Shown: positions 28,485 through 38,136, counted from the first letter of the stretch. The stretch: DNA of 64,000 nt from Flavobacteriaceae bacterium EG-1 (GCF_009649685.1 NZ_WJPK01000001.1:810760-874759), one strand, 5' to 3'. Translations and numbers: made by a program. The notes: generated from the letters alone by a model not told the origin.

Positions 28485-28861
28485 AAATTAAAGGATTGGT
28501 AATTCTCGAACGTTTGAAACTTATTTTTATGCACATCATTAGAACAACAGACAATATATTAGTTGAGTCGCAAAACTAAGCTCATCAATATAATGTAGTT
28601 ACTTGGTACAATTACTTTTCGAAAAAACATCGTTCTATATTCAGAAACCCATTAACTACTACCAAAATGTAAAAAGAAGGTATTATATAAACATGAATTC
28701 TTAAATGAAAAAAACTGCTCTTTTCGGGCAACTTTTTTCATGTAGTTTTTTATTTAAATAATTCCATAGGTTCTGCCCTAGACTCATAATTATATCTCGC
28801 CTATAGGAAAACGTACTAAATTCTCGTTTATATCACATGGCCTTGTAATACTCTGAGAATA
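28485..28861. pseudogene. Gap holding a vestigial copy of the start of the 30738 gene
   Basis: Bases 28613-28680 align with 30682-30751 (7 substitutions and one 2-base gap by my count), which is the leader and first codons of the gene at 30738. In this copy ATG (28667-28669) is followed at once by TAA where the intact gene has CAA, so it is dead. A hairpin with a T-run follows at 28708-28738. The rest of the gap shows nothing recognisable. The remnant is best explained by the tandem duplication that made the two lipoprotein genes. Confidence 0.7.
28708..28738 (+). terminator. Terminator-like hairpin after the vestigial start
   Basis: A run of A and CTGCTC pairs imperfectly with GGGCA and a T-run (one mismatch/bulge and a G-U pair). 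It could be a leftover terminator of the lost gene copy. Confidence 0.4.
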
Positions 28862-30511
28862 CTACCAATGCATCTTGCTAAATTCATCTGAATATTCTTT
28901 TGCCGATTTACTAGAATAATCAGGATTTCTAAAACTCATTTGAGTTCTAGTAAATTTATTGTTGGGCGCAATATTTCGATTAAATACTGAATATTCAAGA
29001 TATTCATTATGAGTTTTATATTTATCATAATTCACGGCTAGAGTACTAGACCATTCCATTTCATTGGTAGATTCATATATTGGTGCGTTCATCTCTATTA
29101 CAAGAGCCTCGGGCAAAGGCAATCGTGGAATCTTTTTCAAACCGGAGCTATCAACAGATACGATGTAATTCCATCTTAATCGATGACTTCTACTGTAATC
29201 AGGAGTTATATCTTGGTTGTTATAAAATATGGTATAAAGGTCTACTTCCGGGTTGTTTGCCGTCAATTCGAAAATAGTGTCGTTTACCTTACCCCCTACT
29301 GTCCAATCTGGCATTTCGGTGTTTAAACTTAAATCTTCGACCGCATGAATACTAAAAGAAACACCATTTCTAGAGTACGAGATGTCCGAAGAATAACTAT
29401 CCATATCAGAAATAATCGGCAGGTCAACATAGTCACGAGGATTATCAGATGCTTCAGAGACATTATAGATTGTGTGCAATTTAGAATCCATAAAATCTTG
29501 CTCACTTATTGAACCGTATCTAATAACACGAAATGTACCAGCATCGTGCACAGGAATATCAATTTTTTTATTGTTTTCCGCATTTACGAAAGCGTCAGAC
29601 TCCACTACCATGGTATTGTTTCCTTCCATTGGCAATATCTTTGTGTAGAAATAATTTTCTTTTTTACCATCAAAAGGGGTACTACCTTGTGAATTCGTTC
29701 TTATGTAAATAGGTTCAGCCGTTTCATATGAAATGTTCAGAATAGTAGACGAATTGTCCCCGTCAAATCCTCTTGTAGCGTAGTTTGGTCCTGTAGCTAC
29801 ATACTGTGAGCGACCATTCACAAAAGGCACTCCGTTCAATTGTACGTCCACCGTATTTTCCCAAGGTGCAGATTCATAATATATTTTTGAAGACCTAGTG
29901 TCACCTAACGGTATTTCATAGGTTTGGACAAAAAGGTTTTTATACGAATCATCTCCCTCTATAAATGTATTACGAACTGCAGAAAAATACACGCTGTTTT
30001 CCAAAATTACCTCATCGGTGTAAATCTTATGAACACCGGCCTCAAGTTCTAATGCTGCCAACTCAGTTTTTTCATGACTATTGAAAAACACCCAATTTGT
30101 TTGACCGGTAAATTTCTCACTGGCGTCATATTCATAGGTCATTAATAGATGTTTAATCTCAACAGTATGTGTTTCAGAAATCTCATTACCCATGGCATCC
30201 TTCGCAGTTACGATAAAATCAGTCGATCCTACCGGAATGGTATAAGGGTTGATTGATACGTTAAACTGTTTCTCTGCACTTGTGGCGATTTCCTCTCCAT
30301 TGTGAACCACTTTGGTCTCGACAGTAGAATCATCTACAATACCAATTGATACCACTATTGTTGTTTCGATAATATCCGTAAAACCGCTGATAGTCAATTC
30401 GGGATTCTTATCGTCCTCGTCAATTGGTTTTGGATTTATTGGGTCCTCTGTTTTATTACAAGAAAAAAAAGAAATAAATAAGAAAGCAAATAAGGGAATT
30501 TTGACACGCAT
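28862..30511 (-). CDS. Lipoprotein of unknown function, tandem paralogue 2
   Basis: The lipobox is ISFFS-C18. The layout matches the paralogue at 26769: acidic linker, Ig-like segment (PELTISGFTDIIETT, then AMGNEISETHTVEIKHLLMTY) and a long unrecognised region containing WVFFNSHEKTELA, PFDGKKENYFYTK and DIPVHDAGTF. The two proteins share their architecture throughout but have drifted well apart, so the duplication is old. This copy shows somewhat more G and C in its codons than the left copy. Function is unknown; an envelope location is inferred from the lipobox. Confidence 0.8.
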   Translation of the reverse strand: MRVKIPLFAFLFISFFSCNKTEDPINPKPIDEDDKNPELTISGFTDIIETTIVVSIGIVDDSTVETKVVHNGEEIATSAEKQFNVSINPYTIPVGSTDFIVTAKDAMGNEISETHTVEIKHLLMTYEYDASEKFTGQTNWVFFNSHEKTELAALELEAGVHKIYTDEVILENSVYFSAVRNTFIEGDDSYKNLFVQTYEIPLGDTRSSKIYYESAPWENTVDVQLNGVPFVNGRSQYVATGPNYATRGFDGDNSSTILNISYETAEPIYIRTNSQGSTPFDGKKENYFYTKILPMEGNNTMVVESDAFVNAENNKKIDIPVHDAGTFRVIRYGSISEQDFMDSKLHTIYNVSEASDNPRDYVDLPIISDMDSYSSDISYSRNGVSFSIHAVEDLSLNTEMPDWTVGGKVNDTIFELTANNPEVDLYTIFYNNQDITPDYSRSHRLRWNYIVSVDSSGLKKIPRLPLPEALVIEMNAPIYESTNEMEWSSTLAVNYDKYKTHNEYLEYSVFNRNIAPNNKFTRTQMSFRNPDYSSKSAKEYSDEFSKMHW

Positions 30512-30737
30512 AATTATAGTGTATATAGCGAATGAATTGATTTCGCTGTGATTAGTGTCATCAAATAACGTAGTAGCTCTATATTTATTTCAACTTTATT
30601 GTGCATTTGCAGATGATCCATTTAGTAGTAGGCCTTTCGTCTATGAGGTTTTCTAATACTTATAAAGTAAGTTTTCGCATATACTTTTTGAAAAAAAACA
30701 TCGTTCTATTTTCAGAAACCAATTAACCACAACCAAA

Positions 30738-31256
30738 ATGCAAGAAGAAGGAATTCTACAAATGTTCGGCTTTTTATTACCTGCAGTAGTTACAGGTGTT
30801 GTTGCCTATTATTTTTTTAAAATGCACACTAAAAACGAGGAAGGTCGTCGTCGTTTTATGCTACAAAAAGATACGCAAGCAAGCACTTTACCTATACGTT
30901 TACAGGCCTATGAACGGATGGCACTTTTCTTAGAACGTATTGCCATACCTAATCTAGTTGTGCGTACTGCACCGCAAAGTGCTGATAAAGAAGCATATGA
31001 AAATTTATTAATTAAAACGATTGAAAACGAATTTGAACATAATCTTTCGCAACAAATTTATTTATCTGATGAGTGTTGGAATATAATTAAAGCTGCGAAA
31101 AGTGCAACAATTCAAATGATTCGTAAAGCTGCATTAAGTGAAACTGATTCGGCAGATAAACTACGAGAAGATGTTTTAACCGAAACAATGGATAAAAGCT
31201 CACCTTCAGGAACGGCTTTAGCCTTTGTAAAAAAAGAAATTAGTCAACTTTGGTAA
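30738..31256 (+). CDS. Membrane-anchored conserved protein of unknown function
   Basis: This 172-residue protein has an N-terminal membrane helix (about 9-27, FGFLLPAVVTGVVAYYFF) and a soluble, mostly helical remainder that begins with a basic stretch (EEGRRRF). I recall similar short proteins as conserved in Bacteroidota with no known function. The segment LPIRLQAYERMALFLERI is a distinctive landmark. A dead copy of its leader and first codons lies at 28613-28680. It converges on the patatin gene. Confidence 0.75.
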   Translation: MQEEGILQMFGFLLPAVVTGVVAYYFFKMHTKNEEGRRRFMLQKDTQASTLPIRLQAYERMALFLERIAIPNLVVRTAPQSADKEAYENLLIKTIENEFEHNLSQQIYLSDECWNIIKAAKSATIQMIRKAALSETDSADKLREDVLTETMDKSSPSGTALAFVKKEISQLW

Positions 31257-31281
31257 GTAAATTATCGAATTGAAATAATAA

Positions 31282-31325
31282 AAACCAATTCTATTCCAAT
31301 TCATTGGGCTCAATAGGATTGGTTT
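31282..31325 (-). terminator. Possible terminator overlapping the 3' end of the patatin gene
   Basis: Arms AAACCAATTCTATT (31282-31295) and AATAGGATTGGTTT (31312-31325) pair over 14 bases with one wobble. On the minus strand the hairpin is followed by a U-rich stretch. It begins inside the last codons of the patatin gene. Confidence 0.45.
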
Positions 31326-32205
31326 CTTCATTTTTATTTTTAGCATATAAATATCCACGTTTCCACCAACGTGTCATTTTTTCTTTATTAAAAATCAAAG
31401 AATTAGTAGTTAATATGGTAGGCGTATAATAAAGGTTAATTATGGCATTTTTTTGATTAGCAACTAATTTACCAATTCTAATATTCTGATTCTCAATTCT
31501 ATCTAAAATAAAGCTCAGCATTGTCGTTAATAATTCAAAAGGGTTTCGCGAAGGCATGCGATTCATATAATTCACTTCAGTATGTAGCACTACAACATCA
31601 ATATCGGTGGCACCACGTCTAATGGCTTCTTCAATAGGCACTATACTACCCAAACCTCCATCCGCATATTCACAACCATTTTTACGAACTAAACTCATAA
31701 ATGGTGTGTAATTAGATGAAATCCAAATCCAATCGCAATACTCATCATAAGTACAATCATTTATAGACTTATATTCTACTTGGTTTAGTGATAAGTTAGA
31801 AACTGTAACGACTACATCATTTGGTCCTTTTTTTAATTCTTCAAATTCAGCAACCGTTAAACTTTGTCGAATATGTTTTCTTAGATTTTCGCTTTCTCCA
31901 AAGGTTTTTTTACCGCGAATTAGATTCTTGGCAACATTCCAATGGTTAATCGAAATCTCATCAACCCCATACTTTTTTGTAATAACAAACGGACAATTAT
32001 TAAATATCGTTTTCTGATCTACATTTGAATAAATATCCTTTATTTTATCAAGTTTACCTAAAGCCAAATGCGAAATAAGTAAGCTACCTGTTGAGGTTCC
32101 TACAAAGAGTTCGTATTTGTTGCCAGCTTCTTGTATAAGAAACTGAGCCACGCCACCGGCAAATGCACCTTTACTTCCTCCTCCCGATATTACTAATGCA
32201 CGCAT
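31291..32205 (-). CDS. Patatin-like phospholipase
   Basis: This serine lipid hydrolase has the Ser-Asp dyad of the family. The oxyanion loop GGGSKG (8-13) opens the protein, the nucleophile Ser38 lies in GTSTG, and Asp182 lies in the DGG motif. There is no signal peptide, so it acts in the cytoplasm or at the inner membrane face. The start codon overlaps the stop of the M1 aminopeptidase gene by one base (TAATG), so translation is probably coupled. It is somewhat like the RssA/YlbK short patatins at 304 residues. Confidence 0.9.
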   Translation of the reverse strand: MRALVISGGGSKGAFAGGVAQFLIQEAGNKYELFVGTSTGSLLISHLALGKLDKIKDIYSNVDQKTIFNNCPFVITKKYGVDEISINHWNVAKNLIRGKKTFGESENLRKHIRQSLTVAEFEELKKGPNDVVVTVSNLSLNQVEYKSINDCTYDEYCDWIWISSNYTPFMSLVRKNGCEYADGGLGSIVPIEEAIRRGATDIDVVVLHTEVNYMNRMPSRNPFELLTTMLSFILDRIENQNIRIGKLVANQKNAIINLYYTPTILTTNSLIFNKEKMTRWWKRGYLYAKNKNEETNPIEPNELE

Positions 32206-34280
32206 TATTCCTTTAGTTTACTTTTAAGATAACGAGTTTCCCCAGATTTTAGTTCTTCAGCAAGTTCTAATAAACGTGGTTTGTACTCTATATCATTTAA
32301 TAAATCATCCAAAATAGATCTTGTAGCCTTTCTAAATTGCCAAGAATGATGATTGGTAGCCTTCACAAGGTTTGATAAAGCTAGCTTATTAAATCCAAAT
32401 GTTTCATTTAAATAATAAAAGGCTCCTTGTCTTATTTCAAAAGAATATTCGGGACTTGTATAACCACTTAATTCTTGAAAGTACTCCTTTGTTTTTAACG
32501 ATTCGTACCCCTCTGTTAAAATTGCTAAAGTTAACCACAGCAATTTTACATTTTTATTTGGAAGACCCTCTATATGCTTGGTTTGATCTAAATATAATTT
32601 CCGATTTTCAGGAAAACTAGACCATAGTTTATACAAGGCAGTTTCTTGAGTTACGTAACTTTTATCGGAAAGTAGTTTTTCGACATTAATTCTTAAATCT
32701 TGCGGTATGTTATCTAACAATTGTAAAGCCTTTTGTCTTATCTCTAATTTTGAATTTTTAATCGCTTCTGATATTACTTCCAATGGCGGGTTTTCCTGAA
32801 GATTATTTAAAACCTCATTTTTATATGGTATAGGATGCTTTTCATTTTTCAAAATATTGTTTATGTCCTCATTAGACATTTGTTCTACATCATAATACAA
32901 CCAAATCGAAGCATTATGAGTCATTAAAAAAGTTTTTACTTCTTCTGTTGGAAATTCAGTTGACTCCAACCATTTTATCTTATAGGAGTTTAAATTTTGA
33001 CCTGATGCCAATTCCATTTCTTTAATAAAATTTGAAATAGTTACATTATCATACTCGTATTTTTTCAAATAAGTTCCTATTCCTTTTTTAAAGGCTTCTA
33101 CTCCTATTTGCTCTTTTAACATCACAAGTGCCCATGCTCCTTTTTCATAAAAAGTAGCACTACTTGCTTTTGGGTTTGTTAACGCTTGCCCTCCACCATC
33201 ATCAGAAATTTTTTGCAATGCTTTTGCTGTATTGAATAATTTCCAATAAAAATAATCATCACCAAATACATGCTGCGCCGCCAAGTAAGAATAATAGGTA
33301 GCGAAACCCTCTTGTAACCAATGGTGCTCACCACTTTTTTCAGTTACCAAATCACCAAACCATTGGTGGGCTAATTCATGTGCATTTACATTAAAATAAT
33401 TTTTATCCACGTATGCAGTTGAATCAATCATAAATTGATCTGAAAAAATGGTAGCACTTGTATTTTCCATACCAGAATACAAAAAATCGCTTACGGGAAT
33501 TTGCTTATAATTTTGCCATGGATAAGCCACTCCTATTTCGTTTTCAAGAAAGTCAAAAATCTCCTTCGTATAACGATATGTTGGTTCTACACGTAAGCTA
33601 TCTCTTGGATAATAGTAATTTTCGATAGAAACCCCGCTATTAGCTCTAATTTCTTGCTTATAATAATCTCCAATAGCAAAGGCTAATAAATAGCTACTCA
33701 TAGGATGCAACATATCAAAATGCCATATTTTAAAATTATCGTTTTCTTGAGTTGTTTTAACTAATTTTCCGTTCGAGACAACAGAATAAGTGTTTATAGT
33801 TTTAACATTTAAGTCAAACTCCACTTTTTCCTCCATATCGTCGAAACTGGGCAACCAATGACTTGTATATTTACCTTGACCCTGGGTCCAAATTTGTTCA
33901 TTACCTGAGATAGCATCATCCCAACCCAAAAAATAAACAGTTTGTTTTGGGTTGCACGAATAAACTAGTTTAAGTTTATACGTTTTTCCTTTTTTAAATT
34001 TTTTAAAAATTGAAATTGTAGTGCTATCATTTACATGGCTATTCTTTTTACCATTGATTTTAACTTCCGTAAATTTCATTCTTTTTGCATCTAAAAAAAC
34101 AGAATCTATATCTTTTAAAACATTAAACTCATAAAGCACACTTCCTACAATTTGTTTTTTTATCGGCTTCGGTTCAACATTAATTGTAGCTTTTATAAAG
34201 TCAATTTTATCCTGTTCCTGCGCTACTAGAAAATTGGAAAGTACGAGATAAAAAAGTATAAATATTCGTTTCATAAGCAT
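32205..34280 (-). CDS. M1-family metallo-aminopeptidase
   Basis: It removes N-terminal amino acids from peptides. A signal peptide (about 1-20, ending FLVAQ) sends it to the periplasm. The exopeptidase motif is GMEN (270-273), the zinc-binding HELAH is at 301-305, and the third ligand Glu324 lies in WLQEGFATYY. The C-terminal half (about 430-691) is helical, HEAT-like. Unlike the M1-like protein at 8823, every catalytic residue is kept. Its stop overlaps the start of the patatin gene, so the two form a two-gene unit. Confidence 0.93.
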   Translation of the reverse strand: MLMKRIFILFYLVLSNFLVAQEQDKIDFIKATINVEPKPIKKQIVGSVLYEFNVLKDIDSVFLDAKRMKFTEVKINGKKNSHVNDSTTISIFKKFKKGKTYKLKLVYSCNPKQTVYFLGWDDAISGNEQIWTQGQGKYTSHWLPSFDDMEEKVEFDLNVKTINTYSVVSNGKLVKTTQENDNFKIWHFDMLHPMSSYLLAFAIGDYYKQEIRANSGVSIENYYYPRDSLRVEPTYRYTKEIFDFLENEIGVAYPWQNYKQIPVSDFLYSGMENTSATIFSDQFMIDSTAYVDKNYFNVNAHELAHQWFGDLVTEKSGEHHWLQEGFATYYSYLAAQHVFGDDYFYWKLFNTAKALQKISDDGGGQALTNPKASSATFYEKGAWALVMLKEQIGVEAFKKGIGTYLKKYEYDNVTISNFIKEMELASGQNLNSYKIKWLESTEFPTEEVKTFLMTHNASIWLYYDVEQMSNEDINNILKNEKHPIPYKNEVLNNLQENPPLEVISEAIKNSKLEIRQKALQLLDNIPQDLRINVEKLLSDKSYVTQETALYKLWSSFPENRKLYLDQTKHIEGLPNKNVKLLWLTLAILTEGYESLKTKEYFQELSGYTSPEYSFEIRQGAFYYLNETFGFNKLALSNLVKATNHHSWQFRKATRSILDDLLNDIEYKPRLLELAEELKSGETRYLKSKLKE

Positions 34281-34318
34281 AAAGACAACAAAGTCAAGTC
34301 CAAATTTAATGTTTTAGT

Positions 34319-34350
34319 TTGTCGTGTTAAGGTCTAACAACTAAATTAGT
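34319..34350 (+). promoter_or_regulatory. Possible recG promoter giving a nearly leaderless transcript
   Basis: TTTG (34319-34322) and TAAATTAG (34343-34350, one mismatch to TAnnTTTG) are 20 bases apart. The transcript would start at or just before the ATG at 34354. Confidence 0.35.
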
Positions 34351-34353
34351 CGC

Positions 34354-36456
34354 ATGAATGTTAATCTACAAACTCCGATTGTATATTTAAAAGGAGTTGG
34401 TCCGAATAGGGCCGACACATTACAATCAGAATTAGGCATAAAAACATTTCAAGATTTATTAAATCTTTTTCCCAATAGATATATTGATAAAACTCAATAT
34501 TATAAAATTGCTGAATTACAGCGCAGTAATGCAGATGTTCAGATTAAGGGTAAAATTATACACATAAAAACGGTAGAACAAAAAAAAGGAAAACGCTTAG
34601 TAGCGACTTTTAAGGATGATACCGGTGAAATGGAATTGGTTTGGTTCCGAGGACAAAAATGGATTCGTGAAAACTTAAAACTTAATGAACCTTATGTGAT
34701 TTTTGGTAAATGCAATTGGTATAGTGGCAAATTTTCAATGCCACACCCCGAAATGGAACTATTAAAAGACAATGACAAAGGGCTTAAGGTATCAATGCAA
34801 CCTGTTTATCCCTCTACTGAGAAATTAAGTAACAAAGGCATTACCAACCGCGTAATCAATAAATTGGTACAACAACTATTTATAGATACACATGGTCGAT
34901 TCCAGGAAACATTATCTGAAAATATATTAGAAGAATTAAAACTATTACCTAAAAACGAATCCCTTTTTAATATTCATTTTCCAAAAAATCAGGAACTATT
35001 AGCAAGAGCTCAATTTCGGTTAAAATTTGAAGAACTTTTCTACATTCAATTGCAACTGATATCCAAAAAAATGTTGCGTAAACAGAAAATTAAAGGCTTT
35101 AACTTTGATCAAGTTGGTAAACTTTTTAATGATTTCTACAAGAACCACCTTCCTTTTGAATTAACGAATGCTCAAAAACGGGTAATTAAAGAAATTCGTG
35201 CCGATTTAGGAAGTAATGCGCAAATGAATAGATTATTGCAAGGTGATGTTGGTTCGGGAAAAACAATAGTAGCCGTAATGACAATGCTTTTAGCCATCGA
35301 TAATGATTTTCAAGCTTGCTTAATGGCACCTACAGAAATTCTCGCTAACCAACATTACACAGGTATTTCTGAATTATTAGCAGGTACTAATATTAAATGT
35401 GCGCTACTTACTGGATCAGTAAAAAAGTCAGCACGTAAACCTATCCATGAGCAATTAGAAAGTGGAGAATTACAAATATTAATTGGCACTCATGCTTTGT
35501 TAGAAGATAAAGTGCAATTCAAAAACTTAGGACTCGCTATTGTAGATGAACAACACCGTTTCGGTGTAGCGCAACGATCAAAATTATGGCATAAAAACAG
35601 GTTTCCACCACATGTATTGGTAATGACAGCTACTCCTATTCCTAGAACCTTAGCAATGAGTTTGTATGGAGATTTAGACATTTCAGTAATAGATGAACTT
35701 CCACCCGGTAGAAAACCTATAAAAACAGTGCACAGATTTGATTCTAATCGACTAAAAGTTTTTCAGTTCATTCGTGATGAAATAAAAAAAGGGCGCCAGA
35801 TTTATATGGTTTACCCACTTATACAAGAATCTGAAGCGTTGGATTATAAAGATTTAATGGATGGTTATGAAAGTGTAGCACGTGATTTCCCATTACCAAA
35901 TTATCAAATTTCAATTGTCCATGGTAAAATGAAACCAGCCGATAAAGATTTTGAAATGAATCGTTTTGTAAAAGGTGAAACTCAAATAATGGTAGCCACA
36001 ACCGTAATTGAAGTAGGAGTTAATGTACCTAATGCCTCAGTTATGATTATTGAAAGTGCTGAGCGTTTTGGCCTTTCTCAATTACATCAATTAAGAGGTC
36101 GTGTAGGGCGAGGAGCAGACCAAAGTTATTGTATTTTAATGACGAGTCATAAACTTTCTAATGAAGCCAAAACTAGATTAGAAACTATGGTTGCCACCAA
36201 TGATGGATTTGAAATTGCTGAGGTAGACCTTAAGCTTCGGGGTCCAGGTGACCTTATGGGTACACAACAAAGTGGTGTGCTAAACCTTAAAATTGCTGAT
36301 ATTGTAAAGGACAATGATATTTTAAAAACCGCTCGATATTATGCCATTCAGTGTCTAAGGGAAGATCCTACACTAGAAAAAAGAGAAAATGCAATTATAC
36401 GTCACGCTTATGCCCAATTGGTTAAACACAAAAATATCTGGACTTATATTAGTTAG
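34354..36456 (+). CDS. recG: ATP-dependent DNA helicase RecG
   Basis: RecG remodels stalled replication forks and branched DNA. The N-terminal wedge/OB domain (about 1-240) contains TPIVYLKGVGPNRAD and the GKCNWYSGKFSMPHPE segment. The helicase core has GDVGSGKT (Walker A), a DEQH box (IVDEQHRFGV), MTATPIPRTLA, the MVATTVIEVGVNVPNA segment and QLRGRVGRG. The C-terminal region carries LKLRGPGDLMGTQQSG. The length of 700 residues is typical. It diverges from the M1 aminopeptidase gene. Confidence 0.97.
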   Translation: MNVNLQTPIVYLKGVGPNRADTLQSELGIKTFQDLLNLFPNRYIDKTQYYKIAELQRSNADVQIKGKIIHIKTVEQKKGKRLVATFKDDTGEMELVWFRGQKWIRENLKLNEPYVIFGKCNWYSGKFSMPHPEMELLKDNDKGLKVSMQPVYPSTEKLSNKGITNRVINKLVQQLFIDTHGRFQETLSENILEELKLLPKNESLFNIHFPKNQELLARAQFRLKFEELFYIQLQLISKKMLRKQKIKGFNFDQVGKLFNDFYKNHLPFELTNAQKRVIKEIRADLGSNAQMNRLLQGDVGSGKTIVAVMTMLLAIDNDFQACLMAPTEILANQHYTGISELLAGTNIKCALLTGSVKKSARKPIHEQLESGELQILIGTHALLEDKVQFKNLGLAIVDEQHRFGVAQRSKLWHKNRFPPHVLVMTATPIPRTLAMSLYGDLDISVIDELPPGRKPIKTVHRFDSNRLKVFQFIRDEIKKGRQIYMVYPLIQESEALDYKDLMDGYESVARDFPLPNYQISIVHGKMKPADKDFEMNRFVKGETQIMVATTVIEVGVNVPNASVMIIESAERFGLSQLHQLRGRVGRGADQSYCILMTSHKLSNEAKTRLETMVATNDGFEIAEVDLKLRGPGDLMGTQQSGVLNLKIADIVKDNDILKTARYYAIQCLREDPTLEKRENAIIRHAYAQLVKHKNIWTYIS

Positions 36457-36497
36457 GTATTAGATTTATAGAAAGTAATTAAAGATTTCGAACCCAG

Positions 36498-37280
36498 CTA
36501 TTCATGTTCATAGGGTATCATTTCTAACAAATGCTGAATTGCTTTAATTCTCGCGATAGGTTTATTATTCCCTTCAATAACAATCCACGGAGCTATTTCA
36601 GTATTTGTTTCGTTAAACATTCGTTCTTTATACTTTGTATAATCATCCCATAATTCTTGAGCTTTGCGATCAACATCAGTCATTTTCCATCGTTTCAAGG
36701 GGCTTTTTTTAATTTCATCAAAGCGCTTTTTCTGCTCTTCTTTAGATATAGAAAAGTAAAATTTAATAAGAAAAGTTCCAGACTGCAACAACATTTTTTC
36801 AAAATCATTTACCTGCGACATAAATATTTCATACTCTTCTTGCGTACAAAAATTATTCACTGGATCTACTCCTGCTCTATTATACCAACTACGATCAAAA
36901 AATACTATTTCTCCAGGTTTTGGTAAATGATTAATATATCGTTGAAAAAACCATTGTTCTTTTTCATCACTATTTGGTTTATTCAATGCAATTATTTTAA
37001 AATGTCGTGGATTTATATATTCCGTAATTCTTCTAATTGCTCCACCTTTTCCGGCAGCATCTCTACCTTCAAAAAGAACAACTACTTTCTGATTTGTATT
37101 AATGACCCAATTATGTAATTTAATTAATTCTTCTTGAGCTTTTTTTAATTTAACGGTATGCCTAGTGCTCTCTAAAGCCTTATCTACATTAACTTTTTTA
37201 TTTCTCAGTAAAGCATAAAGTCCTAGCTTACTGTTTAATAAATCCATGTCTTCACTAGTAGGTACATTTTCTTTCATCAT
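36498..37280 (-). CDS. ppk2: Polyphosphate kinase 2 (second of a tandem pair)
   Basis: PPK2 enzymes move phosphate between polyphosphate and nucleotides. The Walker A motif FEGRDAAGKGGAI, the NPRHF segment, the FDRSWYNRAGVDPV Walker B/DRSWYNR motif and the lid SPLKRWKMTDVD are all present. An ATG at 37308-37310 would overlap the upstream gene by 23 bases; the MMKENV start at 37280 avoids this and is preferred. It is 7 bases downstream of the other PPK2 gene and clearly in one operon. Direction and nucleotide preference cannot be told from sequence alone. Confidence 0.9.
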   Translation of the reverse strand: MMKENVPTSEDMDLLNSKLGLYALLRNKKVNVDKALESTRHTVKLKKAQEELIKLHNWVINTNQKVVVLFEGRDAAGKGGAIRRITEYINPRHFKIIALNKPNSDEKEQWFFQRYINHLPKPGEIVFFDRSWYNRAGVDPVNNFCTQEEYEIFMSQVNDFEKMLLQSGTFLIKFYFSISKEEQKKRFDEIKKSPLKRWKMTDVDRKAQELWDDYTKYKERMFNETNTEIAPWIVIEGNNKPIARIKAIQHLLEMIPYEHE

Positions 37281-37287
37281 CTTAAAT

Positions 37288-38136
37288 TTAAATATCAATT
37301 TGAATAGCACTTCGGTGGTACCTTGTAATAATATCAGGGTCTGGTAATAAATTTATACCCGATTCTCCTTTTCTATCATAATCGAATTGTGATAACACAT
37401 ACCGCATACTTTCTAATCTAGCTTGTTTCTTGTCATTGGTTTTTACTATTATCCATGGACTAAAATTAGTATGCGTTTTACTAAACATCTGTTCTTTATA
37501 ATGTGTATAGTCATCCCATAATTCTTGTCCTTTCATATCAACCGGACTAAATTTCCAACGTTTTAGCGGGTTATCTAAACGATCATCAAATCTTTTTTTC
37601 TGCTCCTCTTTTGAAATTGAAAACCAAAATTTAATTATTTTCATATCATCTTCGTATAATAGATGCTCAAATTCAGGAACCTGCACCATAAACTTGTTGT
37701 ATTGTTTTTGCGTACAAAAACCCATTACAGGTTCTACTACTGCCCTATTATACCAACTACGATCAAAAAACACAATCTCTTTTGGATTAGGTAACACCTT
37801 AATATACCGTCTGAAATACCATTGTCCCTTCTCTTCTTCTGTAGGTTTTGTAAGTGCAACTACTCTTGAAGTACGAGGATTTAAATGTTCTTTAAATCTT
37901 TTAATAGAACCTCCTTTTCCCGCTGCATCTCTACCTTCAAAAATTATGGCAACGCGCATATTATTTTTAGCTATCCATTTTTGTAGGTTCACAAATTCAG
38001 ATTGAAGTTGCTCTAACTCAGTTTCATATTTAATTTTCTTCAATACTTTCGAAATAGAAACCTTTTTTTTCTTCGCTAACTTAATAAGTTCACTTCTGGT
38101 TTTAATATTTTTTAAATCTTCATATTCTAATCTCAT
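37288..38136 (-). CDS. ppk2: Polyphosphate kinase 2 (first of a tandem pair)
   Basis: This is a single-domain PPK2 of 282 residues. Walker A is FEGRDAAGKGGSI (about 67-79), followed by LNPRTSRVVALTKP, the FDRSWYNRAVVEPV motif and the lid segment NPLKRWKFSPVD. The C-terminus ends in DPDIITRYHRSAIQIDI, which the partner gene lacks. The tandem partner directly follows. The two are paralogues of the same subfamily with clear sequence drift, so they may differ in nucleotide choice (for example ADP against GDP) or form a mixed oligomer; both ideas are inference. Confidence 0.9.
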   Translation of the reverse strand: MRLEYEDLKNIKTRSELIKLAKKKKVSISKVLKKIKYETELEQLQSEFVNLQKWIAKNNMRVAIIFEGRDAAGKGGSIKRFKEHLNPRTSRVVALTKPTEEEKGQWYFRRYIKVLPNPKEIVFFDRSWYNRAVVEPVMGFCTQKQYNKFMVQVPEFEHLLYEDDMKIIKFWFSISKEEQKKRFDDRLDNPLKRWKFSPVDMKGQELWDDYTHYKEQMFSKTHTNFSPWIIVKTNDKKQARLESMRYVLSQFDYDRKGESGINLLPDPDIITRYHRSAIQIDI

